Part shown: positions 22,326 to 32,259 of the stretch, piece after piece
Position numbering within the stretch: position 1 is the first letter of the stretch
How the letters are laid out: every line of letters begins with the position of its first letter
Origin: Clonostachys chloroleuca
Lineage: Eukaryota > Ascomycota > Sordariomycetes > Hypocreales > Bionectriaceae
Assembly (NCBI GenBank): GCA_037952775.1
Contig: JBANAY010000003.1
Location: 17,298,001-17,362,000 of the forward strand
DNA: 64,000 nucleotides
Reading direction: 5' to 3'
Notes under the pieces: generated by a model
What the model was told of the DNA's origin: nothing
Seen by the model: only the letters and a program-made list of their open reading frames with translations
Databases searched by the model: none
Made by a program: the position numbers and the translations under genes

Positions 22326-24307
22326 ATGGCGTCCTCCACCGAGCAGCTGTTTTCCACCCTTCTGAGAAGCGATCGCTTCAAGAACCACCTCTTCCCATAT
22401 CTGTCGACTGCAGATATCTGTGCCCTCCGATCAACCTCATCCTCCTGCTGTAGCCAGGTCACAAAGCGTCTCTTTACTCGCGTTCATGTGACCTTCACCC
22501 CCAGTACCTTCACCAAGCAATGCAGACTTACAGCACTTGCTCGCATCGGCCAGCACATCGAACATCTCACCTTTTACTTTCCTCACTCCGAGGATACCTT
22601 TCTCCCGCCACTGATTCACCCTGAGACCGGCAATGAGATCTCATTTCTATATACACCACTTACAAGTCTCAGCCAGGTCCTGGTCCGCCCAAAATACGGC
22701 AACTCACAGCTGGGTGAGATCTTGACGCAGCAATATCCTCCCTTGTTCCACTCCGCCACCAATGTTCCCAGCTTCATCAATGCCATGAAGTCGATGCCCA
22801 ACATGAGACATCTGACTGTCTGGTGTCCCGGCCAAGAGCCTCAAGAGAGGTACAGAAGGAACATTGTTGACTATGCTCTCATCAGTTTACGCATCTCTCT
22901 AGAGCGCGCACCCTTGACCAAGCTCTCTAAGCTATCCCTGTCTTCAGTCCACCCTGGCGCATTCAACTACTTGCGCCATGTCCCAGGCTATGGGTCTGTT
23001 CCATCCTCTTCGCGCAGATGGAAGCAGATCAAGAAGTTGTACATTTCAGTCGAAGCCTGGGACTTTTATGGTGCATCCCCCGGGCTTGATCACCTGAAGG
23101 TCATCGATGATTACCTTCGCTCATTTGCGCCAACGCTTGAGAAGCTGAGCTTCACATGGCGAGGCAGCAAAGGACCCTGCCCAGTGGCCCTCTCAGACGA
23201 TCCTCTCTTTGCGCCGGGCAAGGTCTCCAGGAAACTATTTCACGAGGTAACATCTCCCATGTCACCTCTGCCAGAGATCCCAATGCGGTCCCAGATCCAT
23301 TTCCCAAAGCTACGCTTCCTGCAAATCCGCAATGCGGCTATGAATGCGCCGCAGCTCAAGGGATTGATCAGATCACACCGGGATACCGTCAAGGAGTTCG
23401 ACTTTGCAAATGTCGTGCTCACAAACAAGGGCAACTGGGATGAGGCTCTGTCTCCCCTGGACAAGGATTCATTATGGTCGCGAAGCAGCTCCACCGCGGC
23501 ATCATCAGAAGCCAGCTTCGTCAGCAGCGACAGCTCGGAAGATCTTTCCTTCCCAAGTGCTGCCGCGGAGGCTGCCAGCAGAGACCTCCTCGACGAAGAA
23601 TTTAACGCTTTCCATCTCTGCGACGAAGAGCGAGATATCCTCTATGGCCTGCCTCAAGAATCAACTTACGGATCAGAATCAAGCCTAGGCTTCACAACGA
23701 AATTTACTAGGAAGCACTCGCGACGTCGCAGAAAGCATCCTAAATATGACAGCGACGACTATACATCCTCCGAAGTTTCTGAGCAGTCATCCTTCCCGCT
23801 CCCACTTTCAATCAAATCTTCACTTTCCTTCCGGCGCCACAAACGCAAGGAATCCCCCCTACCTTGAACCGATCTTTCGAGTACGAGGGCAGCCGCGCCT
23901 CTACTGTGCATATCCCCATTATCGGACCAATTCTTAACAACGACCCCAAGCCGGTTCTACTACAACCGGCAATATATGATCCCTCCGGCCGTCGCTCAAC
24001 TCCTCCCGACGAGGGCATCTCCACTGTGCAGCGCAATATTGAGCAGGAAGAGGCCCACCGCCACTTCGCGGAGGATGCCGGCGCGCGTATAAGCGCCCTG
24101 CGCAAGGCTAAACAAGCGGTGTTGACGAAGCTCAGCCGCGAATTCTACAGCGGGAGGAAATCCACCAACCAGCAGGCCGAGGCCGTCGCGGCCTGCAGGT
24201 TCATGGCCAGCCGGGAGTTTACTGGCTGTGGCATGGAAGTCATCGAGGACCACAGGGGCCCTGAATCCCAGAGCCTTATGGTACCTCTGCTTTTTGCGAG
24301 GGCATAA
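22326..24307 (+). CDS. F-box domain protein, one apparent frameshift
   Basis: A likely substrate-recognition subunit of an SCF ubiquitin ligase. The start is the ATG at 22326 (MASSTEQLFSTLLRSD). The F-box-like segment is at about residues 12-55 (FKNHLFPYLSTADICALRSTSSSCCSQVTKRLF). A ~300-residue region with leucine-rich-repeat-like spacing follows (HLTFYF..., RHLTVW, LSKLSLSSV, IKKLYISVEAW, LEKLSFTW, LRFLQIRNA). Then come a Ser-rich acidic region and a basic stretch (SRRRRKHPKYDSDDYTSSE). The frame stops at 23867 just after a run of six C (23854-23859). One more base there continues the frame through NRSFEYEGSRASTVHIPIIG to 24307, giving about 660 residues. The tail (QRNIEQEEAHRHFAEDAGARISALRKAKQAVL) looks like real coding sequence. 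A shorter true protein ending at 23867 is the alternative. Confidence 0.75.
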
Positions 24308-24576
24308 GGTATAATAATTAACGGTTCGGTTTTTATTTCTGGGGGCTACAGGGTCGCTGATTTTTTACGATTATGACTTTTTACTGTAATGATGATGATT
24401 ACGACAGCGTCGTTCTTCCGTTCATTAACATTTCTTTCATTTGTTTTATTCTTATTACTCCTTCTCTTCATGTATCCAACGTTTACTTGTGTGCGAAATT
24501 CTGGAATAGCCAGACACACAACTACAGCCCCGACACTCCTGGAATTGAAATACTGTCCTTTGTCTCAAAAACTTGC

Positions 24577-25384
24577 TTAAGAACTGTCCTTGATGATCGT
24601 CTCCAGGGTCTTGATGTAATCAGGCACCTCCTTCGCCCCCCGTATTGTGATGTCTCTCCGCCTGCCCTCGAACCTGACGCTGGGGACAGAGTCGATGTCC
24701 ATTGCGACATCTCGCATGCCCCGCTTCACCTCGGCCTCCTTCTTGGATTGGTCGCGCACGACCGCCGTCGCCTCTTCCCTGTCGATGCCGGCCTCCACGC
24801 AGCTCTCCACCAGCGTCTCCTCGCTGGTTGGGTTCTTCGCCTCCGTGAGATATCTCATGAAGAGGCCGTCAACGAGGCGGCTCGCAGTCTCCGGGCCCTT
24901 CTCCTCCTGGAAATACTGGATCACGCGGTGGGCCTGGAAGGTGTTCCCTATGGTGCCGTCGAAGCACAGGGTGATGCCCAGCGGCTCGAACTGATCAGAC
25001 ATGTGCGCCTGGTAGAGCTTCTGGGCGTCGGGGTTGTCCATGTGCATGTTGCGGAGGTACCATTCTTGCTTGTCAACCGTTTCAGGGAGATCCGGATGGA
25101 GCTGGAATGAATCGTAGCGGACGGTGAATGTGACGTCCGGGGAAGCTTGGGACGCCCGGACCTTGGCGAGGGCGTCATCGAGCCTGGGTTGGACGCCGAT
25201 TTAGAGGTTATTTTGGTTCCATTTCCTGAGTGGGAAAGTTATTAATGACGTGGATAGATCTCACCTCTTCTTGGCTAGAAATGTCCTGTTGTTGGGTTAA
25301 TATCGAGTCCTCTAGAGCCAGGATGGGGACTACGTACCATGGACAGGTGGTATCCAGCGTAAAGACAATAACAGCCTCGTACAT
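24577..25384 (-). CDS. DsbA/FrnE-like thioredoxin-fold protein with a 21-nt microexon
   Basis: A 224-residue protein of the DSBA-like oxidoreductase family (FrnE / 2-hydroxychromene-2-carboxylate isomerase type). I place three exons: 25384-25338, 25285-25265 (21 nt) and 25183-24577. Introns are 52 nt (25286-25337, GTACGT...CAG) and 81 nt (25184-25264, GTGAGA...CAG). Joining them gives TTCPWTFLAKKRLDDALAK, which matches the family start in which the CPWxxxGxxRL motif opens the thioredoxin fold. The C-terminal half is family-like: GNTFQAHRVIQYFQEE, EAGIDREEA and a SVPSVRFEGRR strand with the cis-Pro typical of thioredoxin folds. The usual CPWC is CPWT here, so the second active-site Cys is missing. 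Such proteins may act as GST-kappa-like enzymes or chaperones; substrate unknown. It converges with the F-box gene. Confidence 0.75.
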
Positions 25385-25639
25385 GTTGGTCGTGAGATGT
25401 ATCTCTTTCTTTGTACTGAAGATATTGAGCGTGGTGTTTTCTGAACAACATGTCTGGAATGAATGACTTTACGTAGTAGATCACTGATGCGGGGTGAGGG
25501 GACTCGCGCTAACCGGTGCTGTTCTCACCTCACCAATTCGATGCAAACCTTCTGCGCAGACGTGAATTAATCCAGCGAGTATTGGAATATGACGGATATA
25601 TTTTTACACCCAGAATACCGTAGAAATAGAAACAATATA

Positions 25640-26842
25640 CTAATCGAACGTGACCTTTGTTCCCGTCGACTTCACCACCGCTCCAGTCAACTTGGCAACT
25701 TGAATATCATCAGCAGCCCGCAGCTCCTTCCTTTCCGTTGGTCCGTCATTCGCATCCTGGCCTCTTGATCGAGGCTGCCTGCCCTTTCCACGCCCCTCAT
25801 TCCCGTCATCTTTCTTTGCATCCTTGCCGAATCGCTTCTTGTACCGTACATGGTCATCTTCTGCCAGTTCCAGTTTCAGCTCCCGCCCGAACATCCTGTT
25901 CACCCACCACTTTCTCGTCTTGAACTGCTTTTCTTGTGGCTTCTCGTCATCGCCATCCTCCTCGTCCTTGAAATCTGCCTCCGTCTCCACCTTTTCCTTG
26001 ATCTTGACGAAGCCCTTGACGGCCCAGGCGGCTGCCTCGGGCTCTTTGAACTTGACCCAGCCGAAGCCCTTGCATTTTCCGGTATCCTCGAACGTGGCGA
26101 GCTTGACGAACTCAATCTCGCCGCACTTCTCGAAATTTCTGTACAGATCCTCCTCGGTAGCCTTGAAGCTCATGTTGCCGACAAACACCTTCCTGCTGGC
26201 GTTCTCGTGCTGCTTGAACGCATCCTTCTGCTGAAGAGACCCGTCCTTTGACTGCTCGCCCGCCACCACGGGCTCCGGCTCCTTCTTGGGGCGGCCCTCG
26301 AATGACTTTGCGTCCTTGATTAGGAGCTTACGGCCGGCGAGGTCGTTCTCCGACAGCGCAATGGCGGAGACTTTTGGTCCGATCTCCGAGAAGTCCACAA
26401 AGGCGAATCCCTTGTTCACCGGCTTGGCGGCCTTGTCGCGGCCCGTGGTCTTGGTCGTCGGGATCTTTATCCGGGTGATGGACTCGTCAGTTATGACGCC
26501 GCCCGAGTTGCTGACCAGCCAGGTCTTGAGCATCGTCGCCGTGATTGAAAAGGGGAGGTTTCCGATCCAGACCCCGTGCTCCGACCGCTTCGGCTTGCCG
26601 TCGGCCTCGGCGGCCTCGTCCTCGCCGTCCAGGAGGTCGTGGTCGTCGTCCTTGCCGGATTTCTTGGACGACGCGGATTTTCCCTTCTTGAGGGCACGCT
26701 TGGCGCGCTTGGAGGGGGGCTCGGGTGCGGCAAGGTCGATTTCGATTTCGTCGGTCGTGTTCTTGCGCTTGCTTGAGGACTTGGGCTTGGTCTCGGCGCC
26801 ATTGGCCTCCGGACTGACGGACCTCTCCTCGCTGGATGCCAT
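25640..26842 (-). CDS. NOP13: Nop13-like nucleolar RNA-binding protein (two RRMs)
   Basis: An intronless 400-residue protein; the start is the ATG at 26842 (MASSEERSVSPEANG). In-frame codons upstream begin at a TTG and read as leader. An acidic/basic N-terminus with nuclear signals (PSKRAKRALKKGK) precedes RRM1 (about residues 90-180; VWIGNLPFSI, KGFAFVDF) and RRM2 (about residues 220-340; KVFVGNMSFKATEEDLYRNFEKCG, KGFGWVKF). RRM2 has an acidic insert near its end. The C-terminus is basic and ends in a short conserved-looking motif (GAVVKSTGTKVTFD). This layout matches fungal Nop13, a nucleolar protein linked to pre-60S ribosome particles. Nop12 is the main alternative name. Confidence 0.8.
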   Translation of the reverse strand: MASSEERSVSPEANGAETKPKSSSKRKNTTDEIEIDLAAPEPPSKRAKRALKKGKSASSKKSGKDDDHDLLDGEDEAAEADGKPKRSEHGVWIGNLPFSITATMLKTWLVSNSGGVITDESITRIKIPTTKTTGRDKAAKPVNKGFAFVDFSEIGPKVSAIALSENDLAGRKLLIKDAKSFEGRPKKEPEPVVAGEQSKDGSLQQKDAFKQHENASRKVFVGNMSFKATEEDLYRNFEKCGEIEFVKLATFEDTGKCKGFGWVKFKEPEAAAWAVKGFVKIKEKVETEADFKDEEDGDDEKPQEKQFKTRKWWVNRMFGRELKLELAEDDHVRYKKRFGKDAKKDDGNEGRGKGRQPRSRGQDANDGPTERKELRAADDIQVAKLTGAVVKSTGTKVTFD

Positions 26843-28428
26843 GGCTCTTAGAATCTCCAAGCCAAGGTGTTGTGGGAGGTGGAAGGATGATTTTTGCCAA
26901 TTAATTCTGGCAGACTGTGTTGTTGAGGTGAGTCCTTGTCCTTGCCGGCCTCGTCTCGGGTGGTTTGGATTTTTTTTCCTTTGCAACCTCAATTCGCATA
27001 CTTGATAAGATAAGTAGCCGTTTTTCTCGGGTGGGGCTTGATGGGCCCCGCAAGTGAGCTTGGCGGGATGTGGGTCCTCGCTTGCAGCTGGATTATTGGA
27101 CCAAGAGGAGTGGAGGAATTGGTACCCGTGCTCTGGATACTAGGCACCGGGTAGCCAGGCAACGTAACCGCTTTGGCCGCTCCCCAGAAGATTCATCAGC
27201 TCTAGGTCTCGAGTATCGTCAATGATGCCTCCAACTGATACTACTCAGTTGTTCATACCCCGGTTTTTCTTCACATAATTTCTAATGCATTTTATTCCGT
27301 GCCTTAGTATTTTTTTTATGCAACTTTGCATCGGTTTGCAGCAAACCCCTGCCGTAAGATATACTGGGGAAGTTTGAAGGCATCGGGGATTTGATAAACA
27401 TGCCACAAATTGGATGATGGCGATACAATCGGTTTATTCTGGGCGAGGATGGGCTTCGTATTGCAGCTACGTGGTGGCACGCAGCTCACCACACCCATTG
27501 AGAACACCACCCAGTCTGATTACTGAGTCGTCACTCCCGAAGCAGGTAGCCTCTCGGCGTACACCATTGCAAACCGGACTAGTGGTACTCTGTTGGGGGG
27601 TGAAGTCACATGCGGATATTGGTGAACTGGCGGTAACAAGGGCAGTCCAAGTGCTGGTATTAAGGTGGTAGTGTGGATTATTTGGTCCAGGGCCGTACGC
27701 CAGCGAGATTGCTTCCATGGACCTTTTACCCCTTTCGGTGCGCTGGGAGAGAATGCATAATGCGTTTCGCATGGGTGCTTTTTAATGCTGTAACACACCT
27801 GTACCAGCTAGAGTACCCAGTGGTCCCAAATGGAGGGGATGCAGCTGGGCAGTGGCACCCTGGGAGACCATCGGGGTGCAACTGTAAACAAGCGCCTAGC
27901 TTGGCGTCACGTGCGAAGCTTAGCGTCGTCGTCCGCTTAGCCCCCAGGACTAAGCACCTGAGACCATGATCTCCTCATGCTTCGCCCTTGTGTCCCGGCA
28001 CTTTCCCTTCCACAACAACGCAACTCCTCTCGCCTGTTGCTTGTGCGAACCTACTAGCCGACTGCGTCACAGTCTCACGCTCATATAAGCTGCGACGGGG
28101 TTCCCATCCGGCTCAGAGCTGACCGCCTCGACATTTTCTCCTTCTTTTATCTCTCGCTTTATGCGAGGGTGATCAAAGCCTTTTCAGCCCAACCACTCCA
28201 TACCTACCGACTCCTCATTTGCAACAACTCCACCCGCACAACCTCCAACGCACGGCGGCGACGGCCACAAATCCTCAAGATTTTATTATTTTTTTTTGTT
28301 TGCGTTAGAGCTTGACCTTACTTGTTGTTGAACTGCATTCTTGACCAACATTTGTCTGTCGCTGCTGTATTGCTGTTTGGCTCGATTGACTTGGGCATTG
28401 ATCTTACCGTTCTTCCTTGTTGATCATC
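26843..28428. other. Divergent promoter region, Nop13 / Sts1
   Basis: About 1.6 kb between divergent starts with no supported ORF. The last 300 bases before Sts1 are pyrimidine-rich, with a poly-T run at about 28282-28297, typical of a fungal leader. Confidence 0.4.
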
Positions 28429-29424
28429 ATGAACGTTCTGCTGTCACCGCAGCCTCCTGTTTTCCCCCATCAGCACGAAAACCCTCGCTTGTCTCCTCAG
28501 CGATCTGGTGAGTTTTATCCCCGAATTCTCCCATGCTTTTTTCGACTGCCTCATTCCCATCGAGGTTTCGAAGAAGGGGAAATTGTTAACGCAAATTTAG
28601 TCTCTCCACTCCAAAACATGGCGACCCGAAAGCGAAAGGCCGATGAGGATGGTGACGAGTCCATGGCATCTACTTCTCCCGCAATTTCTGCTCGAACCCT
28701 CTCTCGACCATCGAAAAAATTCCGATCTCATGAGGTTATCGGCAGGCCACTCAGCCTCCCACGACTCCTGGAAACCCTGGATACCGCCCAACTACGCACT
28801 GTACTGGAACGTATCTGCGAACGCCACCCAGAAATCGGCCAGGAAGTAACCTCTGGTGCTCCTCGTCCTACCGTCAATTCAGCTATCACTGTTTTGGACG
28901 ACTATCGTCGGAAGTTGAAGGAGTCGGTTCCTTATGGTGAATCCAGCCCGGAATACACCTACTACAGGGTTAAGGACTCTCTTGTCGCTCTTTTGGATGC
29001 CCTGTCCGACTTCACACCCCAGTTCCTCCCTCCCAATGAAACCCAGCCGACCAAGTCCCTGGAATTCCTCGACTACGCAACCGGCCTACTTCACGAACTC
29101 CCTGATTGGAACCCGCAGGCTTACCGCCATCACAAGGATAATGCCTATGAAGACATCTCAAAGGCGTGGGAGCTTGTAGTGAACGAAGCTGCTAAACGAG
29201 GAGGAGGATTTAATCTGCATTCTGCTGGTTGGGATGAGAAGCTTACTCGCCATAACCAACAGTCTGGTAATCGTCTCCAGACTGCTGTTTCTGCAATGGC
29301 CAACAATGTCGGATGGATGGGTCACAACATGAATCCGGCTTCTGGTCCCAACGAGCGGGAATCAATCCTGAACCAACTCATGTCTGGTGCTTATGGTTCT
29401 CCTGTCCGTGTAGGGCCTTGGTAA
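28429..29424 (+). CDS. STS1: Sts1/Cut8-like tethering factor for nuclear proteasome
   Basis: Tethers 26S proteasomes in the nucleus and at the nuclear envelope (Cut8 in fission yeast, Sts1 in budding yeast). Two exons are proposed: 28429-28507 and 28601-29424, around a 93-nt intron (28508-28600, GTGAGT...TAG, GTTAAC branch), giving 300 residues. Family features: MNVLLSPQPPVFPHQHE at the start; RKRKADEDGDE, a nuclear signal; RPLSLPRLLETLDT; the six-helix Cut8 region through PQFLPPNE; AYEDISKAWELVVNEAAKRGGG; and the ending SPVRVGPW. The intron is a multiple of three with no stop, so its retention would add 31 residues in frame. Splicing is preferred because of the consensus sites. Confidence 0.9.
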   Translation: MNVLLSPQPPVFPHQHENPRLSPQRSGEFYPRILPCFFRLPHSHRGFEEGEIVNANLVSPLQNMATRKRKADEDGDESMASTSPAISARTLSRPSKKFRSHEVIGRPLSLPRLLETLDTAQLRTVLERICERHPEIGQEVTSGAPRPTVNSAITVLDDYRRKLKESVPYGESSPEYTYYRVKDSLVALLDALSDFTPQFLPPNETQPTKSLEFLDYATGLLHELPDWNPQAYRHHKDNAYEDISKAWELVVNEAAKRGGGFNLHSAGWDEKLTRHNQQSGNRLQTAVSAMANNVGWMGHNMNPASGPNERESILNQLMSGAYGSPVRVGPW

Positions 29425-30009
29425 GCAACTCAGCTTCAAGACGACTTTATAGTAAGTGGAGGAAATTGGCATTGCATCGAGGGTACGAGCATTCATAACG
29501 ACATATGATGATTATTTTGGCATCAAGGAGCAGCATAGACTTGCAGCGTTGCATTTCACGGCTATAAGGATGGTTTGGCGTTTTGTATCTTGTGGTGTTA
29601 CTCATTATACAAGTTTCTACACCACGTTCTCTTACAGGGCATTTGATTTGGGCGGCCTTTGACCAAGACGAGGGGTTGTTGAGAAACAAATGGCACAAAA
29701 AACAATGCACATTTTATAAACCAGGGCGGGTGCTCTGGGAAACATAGCCAATAGTCTCTAGTACTGTTTTCTCTAGAACTTAAAGTATTTCCTTTGGTGT
29801 TTGACTTGATATTACCACTTCAAATTTATCTACGTTGTGTTGTTAGCTGAGCTTTCTCGCCCTGCGTTTCCTGATGTTCGATCACTAAACCTTACATCTG
29901 TAGCTTCCCAAAACGACAAGAAATAATGTCTTACTTCCATGATGAGTATGTATGTCTAATCGGAAGCTTTCCCCGTCATCAAAGCACGGGAGGCCCAGTC
30001 ATATTGAAT

Positions 30010-30015
30010 CACGTG
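30010..30015. promoter_or_regulatory. CACGTG E-box
   Basis: Palindromic CACGTG within tCACGTGa, about 190 bp before the RAD52 ATG. This is a binding site for bHLH factors in fungi. Motif only. Confidence 0.3.
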
Positions 30016-30057
30016 ACTTGGCGTTCGATTCTCACAGCTCTACCCACCCACTCCGCG

Positions 30058-30063
30058 ACGCGT
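30058..30063. promoter_or_regulatory. ACGCGT (MCB-like) element upstream of RAD52
   Basis: Exact ACGCGT about 145 bp before the ATG at 30207. This is the MBF-bound cell-cycle box of yeast DNA replication and repair genes. The position fits G1/S control of RAD52, but a single 6-bp match is weak evidence. Confidence 0.4.
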
Positions 30064-30206
30064 GAATGCAGGCAACAGCATCAGAACCCGATCTAACCCA
30101 GCACCAGTCATTCACGCCGGCGCTACATCTTTGCTTCTCCCGATACTTTCAACCGAACAGGAGCTTACAATCTTAAATGATTGCCTTGTCTCGCTAGATC
30201 GTCGCT

Positions 30207-31760
30207 ATGCCTGCGTAAGTGCACGTTTCTCTACTAGCGCGTGTCGGTGGTCGATAACTAACACAATCGTGAATTCAGTCCAGGCGATCAGCACCAATCG
30301 TGGGAGAACCCATTCGAAGAAACGAGGCCCAGGATTTCAGCATGGACGGCAAAGGAGATTGCAACGATCTCTCAGAAACTCGATAGGCAGCTCGGCCCGG
30401 AATACATTTCGGCACGGGCGGGCCCAGGTGGCCAGCGCGTCCACTACCTGACGGCCGAGAAGTGCATCTCCCTCGCGAACGAAGTGTTTGGCTTCAACGG
30501 ATGGTCGTCTTCCATACAGCAGATCCAAGTCGACTATGCCGACGAGAACCCGCAGTCCCAGAAGGTAAATGTTGGCCTGTCTGTTACCGTTCGCGTCACG
30601 CTCCGAGACGGGACCTACCATGAAGATGTCGGGTACGGGTCCATTGAGAACGCAAAGAACAAGGCCATGGCGTTTGAAAAGGCCAAGAAGGAGGGTACCA
30701 CGGACGGATTGAAGCGAGCACTTCGAAGCTTTGGGAACGTCCTGGGAAACTGCATCTATGACAAGGAATATGTGAAGCAGGTGATCAAGGTCAAGGCGGA
30801 GCCAGTCAGGAAGTTTGATCAGAATAATCTGCACCGGCATGCTGATTTCGTCAAAAAGGAGGAGGTCAAGGAGCAAAAGGTTTCTAATGTACCTCCTGCT
30901 CCAGAGGCCCTACCTAATCTGCCTTGGTCTGACTCGTTTGAGGACCTGATTGGAGGTACGCTTCCGTCTGATGCGTTTGAAGAGCTGAATGCTGAATTAT
31001 TCTAGAACTCGACGAGGCCGATTTCTGTGTGCCAGAGGATGACCCGCCTGAGGAGACCACGGCCCCAGCCCCAGATCCGCCGGTGAAGCATCAGCCCAAT
31101 CCCCCAAGACCGATGCCCCCTCGCCCACCACAAACACCCAACCAAGCTCAACCCCGATATATTACATCGGCTGCAGGAAATGGAGCGGCTGATCAGGCTA
31201 AGCGCCCAAACCCCGTTCCTCAAAACCGATCCTTTGCGAATGAACCAGCCCCAGCAGCCCCTGCAGGCATTCCCGAGACTGTTGGCTTCTTTTCTGCTAA
31301 AGCCGTTAGCCAAATAACCGATTCGAACAATCCCGGGGAGAATAATGCCCAGCTTGGTGCTCCACGCGGCCAACAAATGTTCAACCCGAAGGCAGAGAGC
31401 CCATCGATCCGCAAAACACCCGGAATAGACCACACATCGTCCAGGCCTCTAGCCAGGAACGGGCAGCACGTTGCTCCTACAAGCAGTCAGGCGCAGTCGG
31501 GGAACACCAGTAGCTTCACCCCAGTTAGACCCTCAATTCCAGGCAGTCAGGGTACCAGAGGGAACGTGATTCATCCTAATCTGGACCAAACCCGCCGGAT
31601 CGGCGCACCGAGCATATCAGCGAGTCCTCTTAGCAACAGGAACTCGTTTAAACAACCCACCATGAAGCGCCCGGCCCTGGCCGATGTCCCGGCAAATGCG
31701 ATCCCCAAGGTGGAACCGGGCACAGACGGCCTAGATACGAAGAGGCAGAAGATGTCTTAA
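30207..31760 (+). CDS. RAD52: Rad52 homologous-recombination mediator
   Basis: Loads Rad51 on RPA-coated single-stranded DNA and anneals complementary strands. Three exons: 30207-30214 (8 nt, ATGCCTGC), 30279-30955 and 31006-31760, giving 479 residues. Intron 1 is 64 nt (GTAAGT, ACTAAC branch, CAG). Intron 2 is 50 nt (30956-31005, GTACGC...TAG) and joins FEDLIG to ELDEADFCVPEDD; without it the frame stops at 31005. The N-terminal annealing domain is clear: ENPFEETRPRISAWTAKEI, then LGPEYISARAGPGGQRVHYL, AEKCISLANEVFGFNGWSSS, VTLRDGTYHEDVGYGS and KRALRSFGNVLGNCIYDK. The C-terminal half is Pro/Asn-rich and disordered, as usual for fungal Rad52, and ends in a basic tail (DTKRQKMS). Confidence 0.95.
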
Positions 31761-32259
31761 GGAATTTGTGAGATGGTCAATATAAGGGCCACATCGTGCA
31801 ACAAGAAGGCGTTTAGCGTTGGTTCGGTTTATGGAGTTTTATTTACGTCCTTAAAGAATGAGAGTATTTGGGTTGTTGGTGGGATTACAACTTCTCGGCT
31901 CCTTCATGAGTTAATGGAGGGATCGTTTTCTCTTGCAATGACATGTGGTTTTTGTCCTCGTTTTCAGATAGATGGCCAATGCTACATAATGATGATTGTC
32001 TAGGGGATTCAAAATGTGCTACTAAGGGCAAGCTATGATTCACTTGGTAGAATTCATGTCGACTATCATTGGCTCATTTGTATTGATCCCTTTTTCTCAT
32101 CATATGCTACCATAAATATCTTACAAGAACATGAGGAACGTCTGGCGTTCTAGGGAAATAGGCAACCTACAACGAAGTAGAGACCAGTCGTTAATACAGC
32201 TGGCGGATAAAAAACCGGCTAGAAATTGGAGTTGTGATGATTTAGAAGAACCAGCCTAT
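31761..32259. other. Convergent intergenic region
   Basis: 3' UTRs of RAD52 and the Mgr3-like gene. AT-rich, nothing else seen. Confidence 0.45.

Larger units (their letters stand above)
29425..30206. other. Intergenic region Sts1 / RAD52
   Basis: 3' UTR of Sts1, then the RAD52 promoter. CACGTG and ACGCGT motifs lie in the last 200 bases (listed separately). Confidence 0.4.
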
